From Tubiluchus corallicola (taxonomy: Eukaryota > Priapulida > Priapulimorpha > Priapulimorphida > Tubiluchidae): 60,000 nt of DNA. The DNA lies in assembly GCA_030141605.1 (NCBI GenBank), contig JAQGDQ010000003.1, positions 1,323,501 through 1,383,500 of the forward strand, read 5' to 3'. Numbering within the stretch: position 1 is the first letter of the stretch; every line of letters begins with the position of its first letter. The position numbers and the translations under genes were made by a program. The notes under the pieces were generated by a model, which saw nothing but the letters and a program-made list of their open reading frames with translations, had not been told where the DNA came from and did not search any database. This document shows, one piece after another, positions 1-13,000 of the stretch.

Positions 1-251
1 ACAGCCCCAGGACTAAAGCCACTAAGTTTACCATTAAACATTATGTAGAGGTACGTTGAAACCAAAGCACTAAACTTGTTATTGAAAAGAGGAACACCGT
101 CTTTTTACACAATATTGGGAAAGCAGCCACAAATGAATGCGCATGCCATAGTGGGGAAGCACAGACTTCTGACCATCTACTCTTTAATTGTAGTTTAGTT
201 GACCAAGAAGCCAGAAAAATCTTACCGATGTTCTGCCCAACCGGGAATTAA
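1..251 (+). pseudogene. 3' end of a decayed non-LTR retrotransposon ORF
   Basis: In the frame ending at the TAA at 249-251 the translation contains NECACHSGEAQ followed by HLLFNC. This is the Cys/His pattern (C-x-C ... E ... H-x-x-x-x-C) found at the C-terminus of many LINE polyproteins of the R1/I/Jockey type. The frame has one internal stop (57-59) and runs off the window's left edge, so the copy is dead and incomplete here. About 500 AT-rich bases follow and could be its 3' UTR. Clade assignment is uncertain. Confidence 0.5.
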
Positions 252-1147
252 GAGAGATTTAGTTTAAAAGAAACGCATTAGTTTGTGATAAATTTATACA
301 ATTGGTAAAAGATATTATTTACAAATATCTAATGTAGTTGTTATTACTTCGGGTTAGCTGAGTATATACAGTGTGTAAAAACAGTAAGATAAATAAGTTT
401 ATATATTTTGTTATAATTATAACGATGCAGAGTAAGCTTAACATAAATATGGGCAAACTTTCTGGACCATAGTTGCTACTAGTTCTAGTTGTGATTATTT
501 ATATAGTTTGTACGTGAATGTTGTATTTTGTGTAATTATTTTTCTTGTATTATATGTACAAACAACATCTGAGTATTGTGTGTCAATTTGTTCTTACCAT
601 TGTCTACAATTATTCATAATATCTTTTTGTGTGACTTGTTTTTGGATCTAGTTGTACTTTTGTTATCTGTGTCATAATGTATAATTGTATTTCCTTTGGA
701 TGTATTACATTGAAATGATTCCTTGTATACCTGCAAAAAAGGTTAATAAAAGAGTTATAAAAATAATAATGGTATTATGATATGGATTAATTACTTTGTT
801 TTACCAATTGTACTGACCCTAAATTTTGGTGTGAATAAATTTTTTGTGGCGTACATTTCAGTTATTTACTATTTTTTGATGAACTACATATTTTGAAAAT
901 AAAGTTCTGTCATTTTAATAAAATGCTAAATAAATTTTAATAAGAACCTTTGGTGTCTTCTTCTACTTCGTTCATTTTAAAAGCTACGCACACAAAATGC
1001 TGTAAAAACAGAAAATACAAAATCAAATGGAAAACGTATTCCCACGTAGTTTTACAAGTAATGGAACTACATGTCATAGCACTACTCGCAAATAGTCAAA
1101 CTTACACACATGTTCAAGCAAGATACATACATCCACTCACGCACGCA

Positions 1148-1148
<1 letters not shown>
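252..1148. other. Non-genic AT-rich stretch
   Basis: No coding exon, RNA gene or clear repeat is visible. The first 500 bases may be the 3' UTR of the LINE relic to the left. Confidence 0.4.

Positions 1149-1149
<1 letters not shown>

Positions 1150-1191
<42 letters not shown>
1150..1191. repeat. (CA)n microsatellite
   Basis: About 20 uninterrupted CA dinucleotides preceded by GCAC variants. The open frame over it is only the repeat read as His/Thr. Confidence 0.95.
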
Positions 1192-1192
<1 letters not shown>

Positions 1193-1772
1193 TCACCCGC
1201 ATGCCCCTTTTTAAATTGAACAAGCATGATTTGACGGAAGAGCAAATAGTCACAAAAGTGTCTTGATCAGTAATGAATCACGAATTAAAACACTAAAGCG
1301 AAAAGACTTTAATGTTGATCTTTATCTGGCCAAAGATACAGCAGTCGGTTAACTGCCACAACGGTGTCTATTTTTATCCGGCTATCATATTAAAACATTG
1401 CATTTGCTGTAGTTGACAAGTACGTAAGATTTCATTTATGTCAAGTCGTTAACAGCAAATTAATGTCATATTGCTCACCAAAGTTGCCTTTCAGAATCAC
1501 AAGTGCATTTGAAATTCATTTGTGTCCAGTCAAGTAATTAGCACAGGTATAGCGTGCAAATACATTGTTATAAAGCATACTTCCGAGTAGAATGACCTTA
1601 CGTGCAGAACTAGACCAATGACTTTCAGTGCTCCAGATTTACAATCTGTGTCTGAATTAATAAATCCAGCAAGTTAAACACACAACGCATAGGACGAAAA
1701 GTGAAATGAAAATCCGGCTTAGGTAATGCGAAATATTCATTAGATCATCGTAAGAAAAAAAGTCAACATTTG

Positions 1773-2466
1773 CAGTGCCGGCCTTGGGATATTTCGAGGC
1801 CTGTGCAAAATAGACTGTGCCTCCCCCATGACAAAAGTCAGATTGTTTTCAAATAAATGCTGGTGATTTTATTTTAGTAGATCGTTAACAAATGCATGGA
1901 GATTAAACTAGACAAAATTACTATAATAGACCTATATTAGACCTAAATTACTATATATCATAAAAGGGCTTAAGATATTTCATTGGACTAGAATATTTCA
2001 CTTTAATTAGAATTTCAAGCAAAATAAAATACACATAGTAAAGTTTATAAATATGTAAAAAACAATTTAATTAATTACAATATTTGTTATCACAATAATT
2101 ACAACTATTACAATAATTACAATTCAATTAATGATGACAATACTACAATATAATTACAATTAATTACAATTACAATATAAGAATAATACTAATTTACTAA
2201 AACGTAAAAGGCTCAAACACAAAACATCACATAAACATAAGCAGGAGCGCAAACAACAACATCTTTTCATTAAGATTTGTCTACTATGTTTTAAATGACT
2301 AAGAAAAACAAACTTACACGCAAATATAAAGAATGCAAATCATCAGTTAAAAGTTAAATTAAATTTTCTTACTTCTTCAACGGTAAAATTCTTTTAAATT
2401 TTCGGATTTCTAAAGTTGTGAACCCTGTGCCATCGCACGGTTTGCGCACCCCTAAGTCTGGCACTG
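1773..2466. mobile_element. hAT-like non-autonomous DNA element (MITE)
   Basis: The left end reads CAGTGCCGGCCTTGGG. The reverse complement of the right end reads CAGTGCCAGACTTAGGGG. This gives an imperfect terminal inverted repeat of about 16 bp starting with CAGTG, as in hAT elements. The 694-bp interior is AT-rich, has runs of ATTACA (about 2080-2190) and has no transposase frame. I could not find a convincing 8-bp target duplication, so the boundaries are tentative. Confidence 0.5.
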
Positions 2467-2624
2467 ACAGGGAAATAAGAGAGGCCTGTGTTTTCATCGT
2501 TATGCGTCCCATTTTATGTAACACAACTTGACAGATATTTTCTTGTCTGCAGCCAGCCTTGTGAGGGATTGCCTTTACCTTAATGCAGTTTTTTCATTAG
2601 GCACTTTTTCTAAAAAAAGTTTGA

Positions 2625-3035
2625 GGAATAATTGCCATTTTCTTTATCCGTTGTTATCTTCTCTTTTTTATCCTTCTCCTTTTTTCTTCCTTTTTGTTTT
2701 CTGATTACTTATTTGTTTATTCATTCATTCACTTCTTCGAACATTATATTTATTTCTTTTCTTCCTTTTTTCGCGGTTTGCCTCCATTCTCACTTTCTGC
2801 CACTCGCTCTCTCTTTTTCTCCGTTTGTCTCGTTGCCCTTTCTTTTTGTTCCTTCTTTTTCTTGCGTTTTTCTTCTTTCTTTTCCTTTTCCACTCTAAGT
2901 TTCTATCTCGCAAAAACCCTTTCTTAGTTTATAACTTTGTCCTCCCTTCTTTCTTTCATTGTTTCTTCCCTATTTTTTCTTTCTTTCTTTAATTCTTTCT
3001 TCTAACCTTTTTTCATTCCTTTTATCTTTCTATTC
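2625..3035. repeat. Pyrimidine-rich (TTTC/CTTT) tract
   Basis: Roughly 400 bases of strongly strand-biased TTC/TTTC sequence. Open frames on both strands are low-complexity translations (Phe/Ser/Leu one way, Arg/Lys the other) and are not genes. Confidence 0.85.
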
Positions 3036-4040
3036 CCACTGCCGCTAACTTGCTGTTTTTGTACTTAAATTACGCCGACGTCAAACCTTTACAACCACTG
3101 CACGAAGTTTATTAAATGTAACCGCCGAAACCGTGCTCTAGTGCAGTGATTCTGGTTTAACATATTTGGAGCATATCGCTGTAAGCAAGTGAAGGAGAGA
3201 GAGATGTCTTGTTTCCGCAACAAGCTTTTCAACCTTGCTGCAGGTATGCCTTAAATCTAAGCTTGTTGTCTATACAGATGAAGAAGTCTTCTTTAGAAAT
3301 TCGCGAAAATTAACCTTTAACTTAAATTAAGTTCATTTAACGCGAGTGTTTCATTGTGTGTGAACTCCTCTGAAACAGTAGAAAATGAATATATTTAGAG
3401 TGTGGTGAAACTGTGACTAACTGAAATTAATGCTTACGCTGCAGTGACAGTGAAGCTTCTTACTGATTACAGAAATGTGTTTATACTTATTTGGCATAGA
3501 CAGAATCGGCAGAAATCTTGATTAACGTCAGTTTCGCCAAGACTAGTTAGCGTATTCCTGCACCGTGACCAATATTTCAACGCTTTAAAGTTTCTTAAAT
3601 GACTCTTGTCAAAATGAGGCCACCGAGGAAGAGAAAAAACTTAACCACTTGTACAAGACTAAAACACAAAAAGACGAGCAAACATCTTGACTACAGAGTT
3701 ACAACGCGTCAGTATCATTGTTCTTGCTGAACATATTCAGGTTAATCACGCACCAATCCGGATCTATCATCGCAATGGAGGTCAAGTCAACGAAGATGAC
3801 CGACTAACTAAACTTCACCGTGTTTTGGTCATCGAGGTTGGTTATTCCAAGACCACGTTCGCTTTCATTTCATCGTGTAAGACAGAAGAAAGCGTTGACC
3901 CACCAACTAATAATTTCTCTTTTCAAACGATCGAAACATTAGACAATTAAAATACGTTAATTAGGTTATAAATCAGTGATTCAGTGTGAATTAAAAACAA
4001 CAAATTCTACGACCTTCAGTGATTTTGTGTTTTTGGAATA
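3036..4040. other. Upstream region of the astacin gene
   Basis: The 5' flank and probably 5' UTR of the gene that starts at 4041. An 87-codon frame at 3687-3950 has no recognisable similarity. I see no TATA box in a convincing position. Confidence 0.3.
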
Positions 4041-7000
4041 ATGCCGGATCGCCTTTTTGGATATTTGTTAATATTAGCTGTGATGGGTTGCGCCGACGCT
4101 TTCGTGGTAGCTAGATTGGTGAGTTACATATAATATTAAAAGACCGCTATCATAAATTGGTTATTATTTGTTAACACAAGCAAATTGATTTTAACAAATA
4201 ATATCCAGTAGAAGTTAATTGAAAAAATTAGGAATCATTTGTAAATCACAGTATGTAAAAACAGTGCGGTGGCTTCCGTTTTTATCAGTTTATTTTGTTG
4301 TTAGTTCGTGTAATTCAATCTGATAAGCTTTTCTCGATAGGCCAGAAAGCAGCCAAGCACCTATCCAAGAACTAACACCATTCATTTTCTATGACACATG
4401 TTTTGCGTTATTGCAATACTTAATTACGCTGCGTGGAAATGTGAGTGAATTTAGACCTTTTTATATAAATTGGTAGTTGGAAAGGGTAGGAGGATCCGTT
4501 GCTAGGAAGCAATACTAAATTACGCTGCATTGTAATGTGAACGAATTCACATCTTTTTATGTAAATTGTTAGTTGGAAAAGGTAGGGGGATGTGTTACCA
4601 GGAATAACACCAAGAGTTACATATTTTCGAACACGACTAGAGATGACTGAAATTTTGACATAAACCCTTTTGTTTGTATATAGAAGTCTTACACACATAT
4701 ATATTTATGTCAAGGACTAATAACCTGGACCCGCCTAAGTCTAAACTATTGGAGTACATCAGCTCTGCGACAGTTAGCTTTCAGTATGGCTTCAAAAACT
4801 ACTGCAGCAATGGTAGCAACTAGCCAGATAATATAGGTCGATGGATGAAGGAATGTGGTTTCCGTATTTCACATTATTGCTTTTACATTCAGTAATAGTT
4901 GAAGCTATAGAAATGAGAAGTACATAAAAAACCTTAAAATCGGTTTAGGGTGGAAATAGCGGACATTAATGACATCATCTCTGATAATGAAAGTATTATC
5001 TTTGACATTAGAATTATCACTGATACGCTAAACAAGCATCATTGTCAAACGACTAGGTGAAACGTCGGTTCACTAGAACAAAAGAGGAACAAATAGATTT
5101 ACGGCAGCTTAGGTCTGTGTTAGAGATGCGCCAGAAATCACTCGAGCCAAAAGTCGGTTCGAAATTGAGTAGTAGATTGCAGAAAACAACGAAACACGCA
5201 AATTCCTGAACTAATTTTTGAACTTATGAGACAGAAGCATTCCCGACTGTTGAGGAAGAGACCCTGTTGTAACACAACGTATTCGCTTGAGATTTCGCCA
5301 ACCAATCTTACATTCGTTACTTGGATTTCTAAAGCAGAAAGCTGTTATGGATCGAAAAAAGTCTAATAATACTAAAGCTGATGATAGCGATGTTCTGCAT
5401 GAGTAATTTTTATTAGCCAGCTTTAATTTGTGGATAGTTAACATGACGAAATTCCACTACTCATGCATAGCTATAGCAATACAATTAATTCAAGTAATAC
5501 AATTAATTTGATAGTGGATCAGCCTCTCGAAGTATTACCAATGATTTTGGAACAATATATTATTAAAAGACAGCTACAGCCTGCATATTTCAAGTAGATA
5601 AGCAAGACATAACAAGCAAACTTTGAAAATATCAAGAACCAAGAAACTGCAATCTAAGATCATTACATTAGTTCCTAGTTCCGTCAATCAAAATCTCTAT
5701 TTAAAGATCAACCAGGTACCAGCCAGGAAAACAAAAGTGCTCGAGAGTGAATTGTCTTACCCTAAAAAAGATATTTGAGTTTATACTGCCATCAGAAATA
5801 AATGTTACTTGGTTTTGTAAGAATCTAGAAACAGATCCAGAAAAAAATTTCTATAGTTTGTTTTCGAATTTTTTTCAAATAACTGAAATAGGAGCCAGTT
5901 TTTTCTTTCGCGTTCCAGATTACACGCGTTCTGCGTTTCACATCCAGTGACGCATGTATTAGCGTAAGAACGAATTATTTGCTACAAGCCCTGTGATAAA
6001 TCATCTGTCATAATAGAACTTGCTTCTGTTCATCCTAGGAAGTGTATGATGATTTACAACCGCATTCCAGAAAATGATAGTTGTACGAATTCTTTCTTCG
6101 TTAAACATACAGAAAAATAATAAGTAATAGTATTTTTGGCCTCGTAAATACTGGTGTCGTGATATGGCAATAAATTGTCCGACGTTTTCCCAGAGCTGTT
6201 TTTGCGAAGAATTCTTCACGAGATCGAATGGAAATTGCCATAACTTTTGACGTGTTCAGAGAGTCGATATTCTCTGGCCTCTCAACCGCGATAGACTCTT
6301 AACTTAACCCACTTTGAAATAAAATTTACTATGTCAGATCAGTTCTTCTCTGGTTTGCCACTTACTTTTTACCCGATCAAAAAAAAACCAGGTGATGAAT
6401 TTTTATCATTAGGCATCGAGTTTTGCAGCAACGCAGAGGACGTTAGGGTCATGAAACTTGCTGAGTAGACATCGCGGATTGGGGATAAGTCATCGCACAA
6501 TGATATGGTGAAAAAATTGTGGTTGTTTAAGGGCCCGAGTGGGAGCCAAGATGTAACAATTAGGGCAAAGGGTTCAGTCACACTGTATCAGGCGTGGAAA
6601 AGTAATATTTAGTCACGAGTACCGCTGACCAGTCACACGTAAACGTAATAATTTAGTAATAAGAGTAATAAGAGTAAAAACCACATTGCACTCGGCATAA
6701 TCAAGTGATAAACACCGTCATGTTCGAGGATTTGGATCTTATTTCAGATTTGTTTCGCATTGTATCCCCTTGCCAAAATGACTACCCTCTTTAATAATTT
6801 GGGATACATTAGCCGATCAGTATAGTTTATATCGCAACTTAATGCCAGTTAGCGCAATCAGTTAAAACTTACATTCTATGCAAATGGCTGTTGTAACTCC
6901 GTGTCGCCCTTTTATAAAATTTTCTAAGGTTCAGAATAATACTCCTTGTGAAAACTAAAGTAATGAGAAAGACCAATACCTTAATGGGAGGAATTATACT

Positions 7001-10000
7001 TCAAACCATTTTTAGAGGTTAAGATACTATTTCTAGGGACAAGAAAGGTACTGAAACATATTCTCGACGAAACGTTTTCTCAGTATGTGATCATGTCTCC
7101 ATGTAGTTTCGTATCATTTTAGAAGTACTAGAAGTGCTGCAGCAAATCTGCGTATTTGTAGTCGATGAAAAAATCTACGATCTTTGATCATCAATTATTC
7201 ATCGCATTGATAATCATGCCATGCACGAATCATGTTACCTTTTAACCCAAGCAATGCAAATTCATTACGGCGAGTTCAGATTAACAAGTTTCCTCGCCAA
7301 GGCGGGTCGTCAAGTAACTCACAGGCGTGTTCAGACTAGAAAGCAAAACTTGCTGCGAGTTACTCTCAGACAGTAAGCGAGAATTCACACTCAATGTTCT
7401 ATTTACTGTGAGGAAGTATTGAGGGTAACTCGCCGAGACGTTTACACCAGACAGTAACTTGCAGGAAATCAACTCGCAGCAGATGTCGGAGAGCTTGCAA
7501 AGCAGTTCACACTTGCAAGCTTGCAGTCAGAGACAAAACTCGCGACAGAAGACTCGCAAGTCTGAGCGCGCCGTACGCAAAATGTCAGCTTGCCTATTTC
7601 CATTGTGGTAGAGCAATCAACCGAGCATTTAATCATTTGTATATGCTCCTCGTTTTCTTCCACCCTTTCTTCCTGCTTCTCCAGTTACACCATCTGTTCC
7701 TTTTTTCTTTCTACCATCTCATACCTCCGTCACCGCCATCACAACAAAATCATTATTAGCATCAGGATCATCATCGTCATTATCATTATTGTCAACATCA
7801 TCACCACCATTATCACCACCACCATCGTCAGCATATTCACCTATTTCATTATCACTATTATCATTGTTATTTTCATCATCATTGTCACTGTCATCATTAT
7901 CATCATTGTTGTTACCATCATAACATTCTTCTGTTATCCACACCGTCCAAGCCATGTCATAGCGTACCATAAGCAGAACCATTTCACTTTGTATAGGATT
8001 TCTTTACTTTTGTAAGACCCCTAAAACAGAAACTGGCGTTGGGTTTTTACCGTAGACATGTCACCATCACCAAGAAGATTGTTCACTATAAGTTCATGAC
8101 CTTTTCAACTCCCGTAGTACAGAAACATATAGAAGCAAAAAGCCAGTTTTCATGTAGTTTTAAATAAGTATTCATCGATTTAGTTGCGTGAGCCTTATAG
8201 GGCATACAGTCTAACTGGATAGTGATTTAGTAATCGTTATAACTGGTAGCAGTGCGCAAAAGTTAGACTATTTACGTCGTTCATTTAAGTAAGGTAGCAA
8301 TATTTTTGCTGTTGTTTACATTAAAACTAATTAAATATCATTTGTTTTAAGCCGACAAGAGGCACACGAGTTCACACACTTGCTCAAAGACCGGGTGCTC
8401 TGGTAAAACAAAAACATCCGAAGGAAGAAATGAGGAGAATTGGTGCAATCTTGGACAAAATAGACGGTCGATTACGACGAATTCATGGTCTAAAGACAAA
8501 CGAATCAATTTCGGTAAGCTTTGCATTTCCGTACAGACAGAAATATAACTCTTAATATTTAAACTATGAGTTGCTGAAAATTAGCGCAAAGATCAAAAAT
8601 TACGTTAAATTGTGAAAAGCCGTTCAGGAATAGATTGGAAGCGACTACAACTATTCAATTATTACTTTACCAATTTGCTGTTTTGAAAAAGTGACTTAGG
8701 AAGCCGCATAAAGTCAATAAGGTAAATATTAATCAATTTTCATCGTTTCCCTTCGTGCAAGTTCATATATCTTTTTTATACAAAACGCGTCATGTATTAC
8801 TTTCTAATTTGCATTTAAAGTATTAATTAAATGCTAAATAGCTTTATAGTAAAGCAAACATGGAGAATGAGTTCTATGAGTATTCTATGGGTTGCAAAGT
8901 TTACCAAGCAAATGTATGAATGGATACCACAAATAGACTATAGTTCGCGTACTTTTGTTAAACATTATCTTCAAACCATTAAACATTTTTTATTGAAAGT
9001 TGCGAAAGTCGCTTGGATGGTGAGTACATTGTAATTAAGTGCAATAACGCTACACCCAGGCCCGTGTAGTTATTGTTAAGAGCTGAGCAAGCATGTAATT
9101 ACTAGATGCGCATAACACTTCCTGAATTCACGAGGTCACCAGCGCACGCTTATTATACAGACTATACACCTATTCTATTACCTATATCTTTTAATAGCTG
9201 CATAAAGAAAAGCCTCGGGCAAACAAATATGGGGCTTAATAATCTGCGACTTGACCTAAATCCCACTCAAACGCGATTTTAAAATAACTTATTGAGAAAG
9301 TTTAGACGTGTTGTAGCTCTTATGATTATGCAGAACAATAAAAAATCATTTATTATTCAAAAACCAGGTTAAATGAGCTCAGTTAAATACAATCGGTGAG
9401 CGAAATCTCACCGTTAATTAAATCCACTATACTAATAAAGTACAGGTATAAAAATTATTGTTATTATAAAAGTTATTAGAAAAACATGTAAATACAATAA
9501 ACGTCATTGTTTATTCACTTAAAAATGAGCGAAACCCAGAGAGCGAAAGTCATAAATCAACTAATATAGAAATGAAAAATTAACTACGATGTTTACGAAT
9601 GTGCCATGTCTTGAGCCATTCGTGTGTTAACAAATGGATGGGACTCCCAACTTCTAAAAGAACACGAATTTCCACAATGAGTACTTAAAAGCATCAGCAA
9701 AAAGAACATATTCTCCAGCTAGGCGGCTTATTTTAACTAAACTAAACTAATGCTGCACGATTTATTTAAGCAAAATAAATTGGCTGACAGCAAAATGACA
9801 AATGCTAGCTGAAATTAAATACTTCTTGTTTCTTTGTTTATTTATTTGTGTATCTACTTCTACGCTTTGATTAAGTAAGCTCATTTGCAAAATTGCCAGT
9901 TTTATTAAGAAGTGTAATATCTGGCGTTCACTGTAAAACTGAGAGATAATGAACAAAACCTACAGCTTTTTAAATTTTTTGCTGTTTCTAAACATATTTA

Positions 10001-13000
10001 GCATCACAGTAATCAAAGTTATGATTACCCATTCATGCCGCACTAAATTTCCTCAATGTATTGGTGACGACTTGAATCAAATGGTGACCTATTTTTTTCA
10101 GTAATACGTTATTAATTATTCAACTCATCTTAAGTTCGTAGACAAGCAGCTAAGGTACGTATGCGAAGGGGAAGTATTGAAATTTGTCTATTAAAGATCA
10201 GTTTCAAAGTATGTCAGTGGCGGCGGAGCAATATTGGAACATAGGGTGAGGTCAAATCCTTCGGATAAAGTCAACCAACTGAAGTTTATTTTTGATTATA
10301 TTCTTTAAAAAGAGCAACGCTAGAAACGTTACGAAACGTATTGCTATCTGTAAAATTTGCAGGCATCAGCAGAGTTTGAAAAAGAAGGTGTCGTAGAAGG
10401 AGATATGGTAATTAATGAAGCACAGGCTGAACACATGCTAGAATCATTTTATACTAGGAAAAAGAGAAAGTTCATAGATAGCACCACACAACGTTGGGAC
10501 ACGAGGAAGCCTGTACCTTATATCCTCAACCCCGACGATTTTAGTGAGTATTTTTTAAGTAATTCTCACTTCTGTTAAATAATAATAATCACTGTTGTAC
10601 TTAAAGAATATTAATCATAAAACTTTCAAATGTTGAATTCTGCGAGAAATGCGTTTACTATGTTAAGATAAGCATTTTATGAAACAAATGAGCAATAAAA
10701 ATATTTATGAGTTGTCATAATTTGATGGAAACCTTAGAAGTTGTTCACTTGAATTACTACCTTTGAGTCTACGTATACCCTTTCATAATTATTTTAATTG
10801 CAGCAAAAAATGAGGAAAACATCATTAAATGGGCGATGACCCACTGGGAAGCTGAAACGTGCATACGTTTTTCCGAAATTGGTGTTGAAACAGGGATATT
10901 CTACGATGGATATATCATATTTTATAAAGGCAAGGGGTAAGGCTTTTATAGCTAAAAATGACATGTGTAACACAAGAATCTGCTCATCTAAGATACTGAG
11001 ATTTTAATGCGTTAAAATAAATTAAAATGCAATTGAATTGGCATTCATGAGTTTTTTTATTGACAGTCAATCTTATTTAAATTGACAGTCAGCTATCTGT
11101 CTCTGCCTACCGGGCCCAGCTTATGTGCATTGAAAACTTTATCTGCATACTAATGCATATTTGAAAAAAATTAACTTCTCCTAAAATTTGATTTTAAGAA
11201 CATTTTAATTAAAATTATGATTTTTTTTGTTTAATCCTGCAGTATCGGAATAGGTCTATATACGTGCTGTTAAATACATGTACTACGCTGATGATTTATT
11301 GGACTACTTCGCCAAAGAGGCACCAACTTATATTGCTTACAAATTCTTGTTTACTACTTTATTACCAATGCTGTTCACAGGACTATTTGTCGATATAGCC
11401 AGATTTTTTCTGACTGCCTTTGCTTTCGCTACTAAAAAGAGTGCTAGCACAAACACAGCAATGATAGTACTATGACCAAATGTTTGGATTAGCCTACAAC
11501 TGTTATTTTGTTAGTTTGTCATGTCAACTGGTCCATATCTTATAATAATCACAGTGCAACAAACTGTAACATAATTCACATCTAACTTGGCGTTGCCGAA
11601 ATATATTTACATTATTTTATTTACTCTTATTGTTTGATCATTGAATTCATTTTCTTTCTTTTTTGCCTGAATTATTTTGAGTTTAGTGATTTACAAGCTT
11701 CGCGGTTTGTTATTGCTGTCTTTCTTTTTTCTTTTGTTCTTCTGTTGGAATCAAAAAGTTGACGTAAATTCGAATTTTTGTTTTGTTTATTAATTTAAAC
11801 TTCGTTTCGTTTAAATTTTCCATGTTTACTTACTGTTTGCCATTTTAAATTTAAACTCATATTGAACTTATTATGTTCATTTTTGCCAATATATCTTTAC
11901 TTTTTCTTTTTTTTTGTTGTTATCAAATTTTGTTGATTATTATTAGTTGCCTACATCTGCATGACAGGTCTCACTTATATTTATTTAATTACGGGTAAGG
12001 GTGGTTGATCTGGTGACCGTTGGCCTTTTCGTTACCCCGTCTCTTCTCTTCTCTGCTTTATTTTGATTTTTTGTTTATGTTTATTTTGCAAATATTAGAG
12101 ACGAATAAGCTACTTACTTGCTTGCTTGCTTACTAACTTACATCGGTTACTTACATCTGGTGACCGTTGGCCTTTTCGTTACCCCGTCTCTTCTCTTCTC
12201 TGCTTTATTTTGATTTTTTGTTTATGTTTATTTTGCAAATATTAGAGACGAATAAGCTACTTACTTGCTTGCTTGCTTACTAACTTACATCGGTTACTTA
12301 CATCTGGTGACCGTTGGCCTTTTCGTTACCCCGTCTCTTCTCTTCTCTGCTTTATTTATATTTTTTGTTTATGTTTATTTTGCAAATATTAGAGACGAAT
12401 AAGCTACTTGCTTGCTTACTTACTTACATCGGTTATCTATAGGATTCATAGTTGCAATAAATACTTATTTTTGCAGGTGCAGCTCTGAAGTGGGCAAAAA
12501 TGGTCAAACACAGATATCTCTCAATGTCTTGTGCATGACGGTAACATCATTATTTCTTCGAGTTCTTTTTATGCGTTCATGTAGTTATATGATTCTCTAA
12601 GATTTCCTACTTCTATCGCGTTACAGCACGATACATATTTCAGCAAAACAAAACAGTGATTGGGTTTAGGCCTGACCTGATTTCATTAGCTCACCAAATT
12701 CCTACTGGTGGCATTATAGCCTAGCAGTGAGGCTTGGAAACTAATTCTGTCCGATCAAATAAAAAAATACGAATGAATCTGCATTGAAAAAAAAGACGCA
12801 AATTAACTAAAAACCAAACGTCAATAAATACCATTACCGAACACAGTTTACTGCACATTAGCCTTAGTCTTAATCTGCACATTGCTTTAGTCTAATTTTA
12901 CAATTGTATTTAGAAATACCATTGGCACCTGATTTTATCAATCTAGGTGTTAGTGGTGTCATAGGCCTAAATGTAGGTAACTCAAACATCACTGTGTTGT

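Noticed and set aside
3687-3950. 87-codon frame just upstream of the astacin start
   Set aside because: No recognisable domain, and its first codon is not an ATG. More likely 5' UTR or flank.
7719-7982. Asp/Asn-rich antisense protein
   Set aside because: Pure translation of an ATC microsatellite.
11278-11475. 65-codon ATG frame with a hydrophobic stretch in astacin intron 4
   Set aside because: Starts with words resembling a reverse transcriptase box (YADDLL), but the rest matches nothing. It lies inside an intron with no splice-site or homology support.
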